Source: Salvia splendens
Lineage: Eukaryota; Streptophyta; Magnoliopsida; Lamiales; Lamiaceae
Direction of reading: 5' to 3'
Assembly: GCF_004379255.2 (NCBI RefSeq)
Contig: NC_056046.1
Coordinates: 10,354,001 to 10,418,000, forward strand
Length of the DNA: 64,000 nt
The notes under the pieces are model-generated. The model ran no database searches. It was not told the origin of the DNA and was given only the letters and a program-made list of their open reading frames with translations. Numbering within the stretch: the first letter of the stretch is position 1; the number at the start of each line of letters is the position of its first letter. This document shows, piece by piece, positions 57,619 to 64,000 of this stretch. The translations under genes and the position numbers were made by a program.

Positions 57619-58315
57619 GAGCACTAACGATGATTGGGCCCTCCCATAAAGCCCTCCCATTCCACGTCAGCATTTGGCCAAATGGTCAATCTCCCTCCAA
57701 TGGTGGAATGACCCTCTCTTTCCATTTCATTTTCACCTCATCACTATTTTATTTTAATTTTTTTTGCACTTCTATATTTAATATGTTATCAAATTAAATA
57801 AATTTAAATCTAAAAATAATATAATACATGAAATAAATTTTAATTGATCTCAAATATGTGACAACTTATTAAATAATTAGATGAAAACCTAAATATGTGA
57901 CAACTTATTTATTTAGGAATACTAAAAAATTGATACCGTTGTTTATTTAATAAATTTATTGGCCCACTAATAAGCCCAATTAGAATTAATAAAAGAAGTT
58001 TAAATACAAATTAGGGTTATATTTTTCTTCTTCCTCACTCACAGGCGCTCTTCTTCTTCCGCCATGTATTTCTTCTTCCTCTATCTCTCTTTATCTACTC
58101 CTTCCCAGCAAAATACAAAAAAAAAATAATAACTTGAGAGGACCTTCGATCGGCCCTTCCTCCACAATGGAGGGCCGATAGAAGGGCCCTTCTCAGCGGC
58201 ATGGGCCGATATATCGGCCATTTGGGGGAGGAGGGAGGGGGCAATCGATGGCCCGTTCACCGCAATGGTTGGCCGATGGGAAGGCCCTCCCATCGGCCAA
58301 CCATTGCTAATGCTC
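57619..58315. mobile_element. Harbinger/Tourist-like non-autonomous element (probable)
   Basis: The left end gagcactaacgatgattggg and the right end in reverse gagcattagcaatggttggc are inverted repeats of the GAGCAT type seen in the Harbinger elements of this window. GC-rich, foldback-prone right-hand arm with repeated ggccgat words. A TTA duplication is not preserved. No transposase. Confidence 0.6.
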
Positions 58316-58329
58316 CTCTAAATTATATA

Positions 58330-58615
58330 CTCCATCTGTCCTCAAAGAGTATGAACTATTTCATTTTTCGTCCGTCCTAAAGAGTATGAACTTTCTAAAT
58401 TTGAAAATTCGAACAACATACTACCCCTACACATCATTTTATTTACAACTTATACCATAACCATTAATAACTTATACCATTATAATAATATGTGGATCTC
58501 ACTCTCCACTAACATTATTTCCACTACCCTTTCTCTCCCTCTCTTACTTTTCCCCTTATTTATTAAAACCCGTGTCGAACTCATCGTTCATACTCTTTGG
58601 AGACGGAGGGAGGAG
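58330..58615. repeat. Stowaway MITE
   Basis: Inverted ends ctccatctgtcctcaaagag and, in reverse, ctcctccctccgtctccaaag, flanked by TA on both sides. Interior carries the usual ttaaaacccgtgtcg segment. Confidence 0.78.
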
Positions 58616-59109
58616 TATATATATATAAAGAGAGATATGATATGTTGTGCTAATGTGCTCCTTAAAGGAGCATTAGAGTGTCCACAATAGGGGGCTGCGG
58701 TGGCCGCCGTGGCAGACTATAGCTGGGCCGGAGGGAGCCGCGGCGGGGGGATGGACGGCAGGGAGCCGCATTTGCGGCGAGGAAGGGGCGACGGGGTCTT
58801 GGGCGCTGCGACCGCCGCGGCGGTGCCGCTGGTTTTTTTTCAAAATTTATTTCTATAAATACACCTATTTCTCTCATTTTTTTTGCTTCACACATTCATA
58901 TCCGTATTTTTATCTCTCTAGATTTTACTTCTAATTCAATTAAAATATACCAACAATCTATAAAAATATGATTTGTAGTCGTGACGTGACTGTTTATTGA
59001 GCTGGATAAATTTTTGTAGCCGTGGAAGAATTTTATGGTTGTCCACCCTATATCGTTGACACTCTTAGTGTGAGCGACACGTGACCATGCACCCATGCCA
59101 CCAAATTAA

Positions 59110-59232
59110 GGGGTGGATCCCCTGCGGTGCACAGCACTGCTGTGCACACTCACAAAATAATTTTTTAATAATAAAAAAAATATATTTTATTATCCCCTGT
59201 GTCCACAGCACAGCAAGGGATCCAAATCCCCA
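59110..59232. repeat. short foldback element (probable MITE)
   Basis: ggatcccctgcggtgcacag on the left is the approximate inverse of the right end, which in reverse reads ggatcccttgctgtgctgtg, around an AT-rich centre. Superfamily unclear. Confidence 0.5.
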
Positions 59233-59235
59233 AAT

Positions 59236-59355
59236 TAGTCCTCTGTCTTCTTTTCTTTTAATTTGGGCCACCTTGTACCTTTATTTTCCTTTTTCTAGTC
59301 CTCTGTCTTCTTTTCTTTTAATTTGGGCCACCTTGTACCTTTATTTTCCTTTTTC
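59236..59355. repeat. exact 60-bp tandem duplication
   Basis: Two consecutive 60-base units beginning tagtcctctgtcttctttt read as identical. A recent event in non-coding DNA. Confidence 0.92.
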
Positions 59356-60157
59356 CGTCTTTTTCTTTCTATTGATTTTTAATGACTTAAGCCTTTTTTT
59401 AAGTTTTCCACTTTCCTTCTTTCCTCTTCCCCCTTCGGCCCTTCCAATGCTGCACGTTTCTTTCATCTCATTAGTTTTGATGTGGTTCTTCTTTCTTGAT
59501 CCAAATTTCCTATTAAGCTCACATCTTCCCTGGCTTTTTTGCTCATTTTTGCATGATTTCTATTTCATTTTTCCCCCTCCTATTCTCAATCTCAAACCAC
59601 TCAAATAATATTTTTCGTGTTTCTACAATTATTTCATTATTATTTTGTAAATTTAGATTTCTTCATCTCTCAGATCTTGATTACTTTTTCTCTATTTCCT
59701 ATAAAGACAAAATCTATAATTATTGCTAGTGAAAATTTGCAGGCGAATAAGTACTATTAGCAGACTAGCAGCCCACTAATACACAGAAGTTGAAAAGGTT
59801 GGGAAAAATAGAGTTAAGAGTATAGAAAATAAAAGGAAAGCCAGAACATGAGTGACAAAGATTTGTCGCCTAAATTAGGCATCACTCTTGTTGCTTAATT
59901 AGTAGTAGATTGTAAATTGGGGTTCACAAGAATTGAGAGAAGTGCAACTTTATAAATAGTACATCTTTCACTTTTACATAAAAATAAGTATATGATCTTT
60001 GTTTTATATCATTTTTGTACCTCGTGACAAAAATAATCCTAAATGTCAAACATGTGATTTTTGGGCCATAGAGGGTATTTTTAGAAATTTAAATTAAATG
60101 GTACCAAACATGTGAATATTTTTCTACCTTCTTTTTCTTCTCCAATTTAATTTCTAT

Positions 60158-60982
60158 TGTTGGATTATGAATTACAAGAGATAAACATTAGACGGGCGTA
60201 ATACAACCCAAAAGAAGGAAAATAGTGGAAATAAGCCGAGTCGAGGAGGGATCTTTCCGCAAGACGAGATACGCTCCGGTGGTGCTCTCAGATTGGCGTG
60301 TCGTCCCCAAAGATAAAACGGTTTTCGTCTCTGATGAAGCAACACCGCAATCAACAGAGTTTCGGCGAACTGGATGGAGGTGAGGGCAGAGCTTCGACAG
60401 AAGAATAATGCACAAAAGGGATAGGGAGCTTATGAATGCAGATAATGCTTTGAGTGTAGAGATTTCAAGTATATCTTGAAATGTCTTTGTGTAGAGAATG
60501 CAAGAGTGTGCATCAGTATTTATATGTCAAGTCCAATGCATGTGGAGGTGTAGTCAAATCACCCATTAAGCTAATTGTAACGGTCGGCGGTTACAAACGT
60601 CAATCATTGAGCATGAACCTGAACGGATGTATCTAGAAACCTCTCACGTAGTTGTTCATTCCAGAAATGTATATGGACGACCCGATCAATGTGCACGCAT
60701 TCTACGAAGCTTTCTCCGTTTGCTAAATTGCCATATTGTTTTGTCTACGTGTCCAAAATAGATTAATTAATTAATTAATTAATTTCATATCTCCATATAT
60801 CGTGACATATTTTAATATATTATTTTTTCATTCATCAGGAATCGGTTTAGAGAAAATGAATATACCACAATCATCTACTCAGAGCGTAGATCGATTATAA
60901 ATTATTTAATTGTTTCAAAATTAAATAATCCGCCACTTGTACGACCCGGTCCAATTGAGTTGACCGAACCACAATTCCAACA
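60158..60982 (-). mobile_element. solo LTR, about 825 bp
   Basis: Begins tgttggattatgaatt and ends cacaattccaaca, giving the TGTTGG...CCAACA inverted ends of an LTR. Flanks tctat and tccat differ at one base of five. On the minus strand a catataaatactg TATA-like box (about 60520) is followed by a leader with Copia-LTR character. No internal region or partner LTR is present, so it formed by LTR-LTR recombination. Confidence 0.75.
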
Positions 60983-61165
60983 TCCATTTCTCCTTCTTTA
61001 TCACATCATGTAATCCAACTATTTGTTTTACTGAAAGTCTTAAACACATACTAGTAAATAACCGGTAACACATATAAAATTACAAGTGTGATTTATATAC
61101 CACTGGAACGATCAATAATCTAACCAAATCTTTTATTATGCAACTTGAAAAGTAGTAATAAAATA

Positions 61166-61416
61166 CTCCCTCTGTCCCAACTTAATTATCAATCTTTTCC
61201 ATTTCGGTCTGTCCCAGCTTAATTGTCACACTTTATTTTTACCATAAATGGTAAGTAGGTCTCACATTCCACTAACTCACTTCATTCACATTTTATTATA
61301 AAACCAATATAAAAAAGTGAGTCCCACATTCCAATAACTTTTCCACCAATTTTTCTTTACATTTCTTAAAACTCGTGTTAACTCCAAGAGCGACAATTAA
61401 GTTGGGACAGAGGGAG
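61166..61416. repeat. Stowaway MITE
   Basis: Inverted ends ctccctctgtcccaacttaa on both arms and TA flanks. Well preserved, hence probably young. Confidence 0.82.
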
Positions 61417-61480
61417 TACAACATTACGTCTATTATTTGCATTTCTAAAATTGGTTAAATTATGCAACTTGAAAATAGTA

Positions 61481-61854
61481 CTCCCTCCGTTCCTAAAAAA
61501 TATGAACTATTTATTACACCCTCCGTCCCGTCTAAGATTACACATTTCTTAGTCGGCACGTGATTTTAAGGGTTGTTAGTTAATATGGTTAATTGAAGAG
61601 ATAAAGAGTAGGTGTAGATATTAAATGGAGAAAGAAAAAGAGTTGAATAGTATATTTGATAGGAGAGAGGAAAAAATGGTTGGATGTATTAATTGGAGAG
61701 ATAAAGTTACCAAAAAAAAAGTGTCATCTAAGTTAGGACAAACTAAAAAGTAAAGTGTGTCATTTTAGTTGGGATGGAGAGAGTATTATTTTTCAAAACG
61801 AATGCAAAAAATGAAATGACTCAGCTACTGCGAAACGCAAAATAACGGAAGGAG
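61481..61854. repeat. Stowaway MITE interrupted by another Stowaway
   Basis: Outer arms ctccctccgttcctaaaaaa and, in reverse, ctccttccgttattttgcg, with TA flanks. A second element at 61517-61783 sits inside it. Confidence 0.72.
61517..61783. repeat. nested Stowaway MITE
   Basis: Arms caccctccgtcccgtctaag and, in reverse, ctctctccatcccaactaaa, with TA on both sides, inserted into the left part of the outer MITE. Confidence 0.72.
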
Positions 61855-62340
61855 TAATATCTTAGTGTAGGTTTTTAAGATTACGATTTTGCATGGCATT
61901 GGGAGGGGACATAGTCACATAGACCATCTGATTCTCTACTATTAGTACTGCATGAATGCTCTACTTTTGCATCGGTTAAAAGCACTTATTCAAAATTTAA
62001 AAGCGAGTATTCAAATTTTATTTATGTAAGTCTCCTCGTAACTTGGTGAATATTTATTGTATTTGGAAAAATATTATAGAATATATAGAATAGAATTTTT
62101 AATATTTTTCTGAATGAATAATGAATTCATTGTATCCCCTTTATATAGAGTGAAAACAAATGTTAGCATATCTTCTATGATTAAATAAAGTAAGTTTAAA
62201 TAAATATGTATTCTGTGATTCCAACAAATTTATATCAGGAATAAATAAATGGATTAATGAGACATTTCCGGCTGTATAAATAGCCTCTATCTATCCTCTT
62301 CACTATTTCATTGTCAACAATATTAATATGTATCATAGTC

Positions 62341-62510
62341 ATGGAATTCCAATCTGGTAGTGGAAATAGGTCATCATCGAAGCAGACGGAGGAGGATGAC
62401 GGAGTGATGTCTGCCCTGAAGGCTGTTGGTGTCGCCGGGGTGGCGTTGTGGGGCCTATCAGGATTTTGAGAGAAATCCTGCTGAATGGTTAATTAATTAT
62501 CATGTGTGGT
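62341..62510 (+). pseudogene. truncated copy of the 86-residue protein gene
   Basis: ATG at 62341 gives SGSGNRSSSKQTEEDDG and a shortened hydrophobic part (AVGVAGVALWGLSGF), then a TGA at 62467. In another frame the text directly after it reads DFERNPAEW, the C-terminal motif of the 56640 gene. Thus roughly 35 codons were deleted and the frame lost. A 42-residue peptide could still be made from its intact TATA box (62275-62282). Probably a degenerate duplicate. Confidence 0.75.
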
Positions 62511-63414
62511 CCACATTTATTTTCTGCTTAATGTTTCTCTTCCATTTCTACTGTTGCTTATCGTTACTTATGTGTCTTCTTAAGTTTCATCTATAATTAT
62601 TTACATCTTTTGTTTACTTTGTCTTTTATCTATGGAGTATATTTATTTTAAAGAAATTAGGATTATAAATTTAATGTTAAATAATAACATAAGAAAAATA
62701 ATTAAAATAATAGTCACAGCCTATGTAGTGTAATGTGGGGGTAATTAATTAAACTCCACACAAAATGTTTCGCCGATAGTTCAAATTAGTACCAAAAAGT
62801 TTAATTTAACACTATTTGTACATAAATTTTCATTTGTGTTTTAAGTCAATTAATTATGTTAAATAAATATGACAAATAGTTTAATGTGGTGCAAACCTTT
62901 TTAAGATCAAAACAGTTTCAAGTAAATACATACTGCAGAGTTATAGTAGAGTAAATACATACGTTTCGTCTTCTGTTTGAATAATTACGTTGCCAAGATC
63001 ACAGTTGGCTTGGACTGGATTTTGCTTTTATCTTAGTTTTATTTTTAATTTTTTATTTCAATTTTGTTTTATAATTGTTGAATATAAATTTACAATATAT
63101 CCACTATTTTTTGTTTCTTAAATAAAGAATGTTGTAAAAAGTGCTCTGACATATCAAGTGGCAGGCAATTGTATTTTAGATGGCCTAAAATGGAATAGAA
63201 CATGTCTATTAACTATTTTTTATAGATAAGAAAACCAACTATCCATGAAATAAGAAGAATTATGGGTACAATAACACAAACTACAACAGAAAAATTGAAC
63301 TAAATCAAAAACTTCATCCATGAATCTGTACAGATGGGATGAAGCAAGCATCTGTAGAGTATCTGGTCTTCAAACAAAAGATAAAAATTACCAGAAGAGA
63401 CCGGGTTGTCATCT
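62511..63414. other. intergenic and 3' flank of NOP14
   Basis: AT-rich, no gene recognised. The last 150-200 bases before 63415 are likely the 3' UTR of the minus-strand NOP14. Confidence 0.4.
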
Positions 63415-64000
63415 TCATCGCCTTCTCTTCTTATTTTTCCCCAACTGGCCAGACTTAAATGCATGCTCCTGTTCTTGGAGGAAAGCTCTATACTTCCCAT
63501 ACACCTCAGTTTTTTCTTCCTGCATTCGCGCCTTATCCCGTTCCTTCACCTCAAACAAGAAGTGGTTATCTTTCCTTAGTTCACGCACAGCACCTCTCGC
63601 CTCCTGCTGCAGTTGTTTCTTCAACTTCTTCCTCTCCACTCGCTCCCGATCTGGATCATAATCTCTCCCCTTCACAAAGCTGCCACATTTCCACAATCCC
63701 ACCATCAGTTGTCTCTACCACTTAAAAAATTTAATCTACTTGTAATGGGAAGATGACTTACTTGTCCTCAAACTTTGGAATGGCAGTTTTGATAGCCTTC
63801 TGCTTTCGGATTCTCAGAGGCAGTCGCAGCAACTGGAACTCCTCAGATTTGGTCTCGATAAGCTGTGCCACATCTTTGAATTCTTTCTTCAATGCATCCG
63901 GTATCAGATCTTCTTCTGCCAGTCCGTGTAATATTTTGGCCATTGGCAAAAATATCTCCGGGAATGACTTGATTCCCTCGTAAATGTCCACAAATCCTTT
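63415..64000 (-). CDS. NOP14: nucleolar protein NOP14, 3' end (partial)
   Basis: The last two exons are inside the window: beyond the edge to 63762, then 63679-63415, separated by an 82-bp GT-AG intron (phase 2 join, ...FEDNFVKGRDYDPDRER). The reading KSFPEIFLPMAKILHG and LPLRIRKQKAIKTAIPKFED is followed by RDYDPDRERVERKKLKKQLQ, GAVRELRKDNHFL and a basic C-terminus GKNKKRRR, the hallmark end of NOP14. NOP14 is a component of the small-subunit processome in the nucleolus, needed for 18S rRNA maturation and 40S export. In yeast it binds Emg1 directly. The N-terminal two thirds or more lie outside the window. It appears intact as far as seen. Confidence 0.9.

Larger units (their letters stand above)
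58616..60157. other. intergenic with small repeats
   Basis: A GC-rich patch at about 58665-58840, beginning ggagcattagagtgtccaca, looks like one end of another Harbinger-type element. A short foldback (59110-59232) and a 60-bp exact tandem duplication (59236-59355) follow. A 175-codon open frame crosses the duplication, but its pyrimidine-driven Leu/Phe/Ser composition argues against a gene. Confidence 0.45.

Noticed and set aside
59081..59608. A 175-codon open frame on the plus strand
   Set aside because: It crosses an exact 60-bp duplication (which stays in frame by length) and is Leu/Phe/Ser-rich from a pyrimidine tract; no domain.
1..64000. CRISPR arrays, bacterial operons or plasmid features
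   Set aside because: No regularly spaced repeats; introns and plant transposons throughout show a plant nuclear genome.

Overview
The window is nuclear DNA of a flowering plant, almost certainly a eudicot. The genes carry short GT-AG introns and plant-type families (chloroplast-targeted arogenate dehydratase, cytosolic sulfotransferases, a root-growth-factor-type peptide). The background is AT-rich and crowded with plant transposons. A lamiid/Lamiales origin is my impression only and could not be tested. About a dozen genes or gene remnants are supported; most of the rest is transposon-derived or AT-rich sequence without visible genes.

Layout. 1-5.2 kb: gene-poor, with a hAT-like element. 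5.26-9.20 kb: a Copia LTR retrotransposon with seemingly identical LTRs, a perfect 5-bp target duplication and a gag-pol reading frame lacking the reverse-transcriptase/RNase H core. 9.47-10.22 kb (minus): a four-exon gene for a secreted RGF/CLEL/GOLVEN-type peptide precursor. 11.2-13.6 kb: a decayed partial copy of the 17-20 kb gene, broken by nested transposons. 14.0-16.1 kb: EMG1/NEP1, the 18S rRNA pseudouridine methyltransferase, in seven exons. 17.0-18.9 kb (minus): a plant-specific protein sometimes labelled gar2-related. 20.7-28 kb: mostly repeats, plus a tRNA-Val(UAC) gene at 25.0 kb.

28-42.2 kb holds a sulfotransferase cluster: one deletion-ridden pseudogene and three intact single-exon genes (two plus strand, one minus). 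Between them lie a solo LTR carrying a PIF/Harbinger element that kept only a dead transposase, and a tandem duplication in which two MITE insertions can be compared with their empty sites. 43.4-45.7 kb: a sister PIF/Harbinger element that kept only the Myb-like ORF1, itself split by a hAT element. 46 kb: a ROH1/BYPASS1-like pseudogene fragment. 48.2-50.4 kb: a J-domain protein. 51.2-53.6 kb: an 11-exon arogenate dehydratase whose sixth exon looks broken. 56.6 kb: a small membrane-type protein of unknown function, with a truncated copy at 62.3 kb. 60.2-61.0 kb: a solo LTR. 63.4 kb to the end (minus): the 3' end of NOP14.

Functional links. EMG1 and NOP14 are known physical partners in 40S ribosome biogenesis and lie about 47 kb apart here; this may be chance. 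The EMG1 upstream region carries the site II plus telo-box pair typical of plant ribosome-biogenesis promoters. The sulfotransferases are a birth-and-death cluster of secondary-metabolism enzymes. I see no CRISPR array, virus, or clearly novel multi-gene system; the best leads are the peptide gene, the split Harbinger pair, the broken dehydratase exon and the trans-mobilised Copia derivative.
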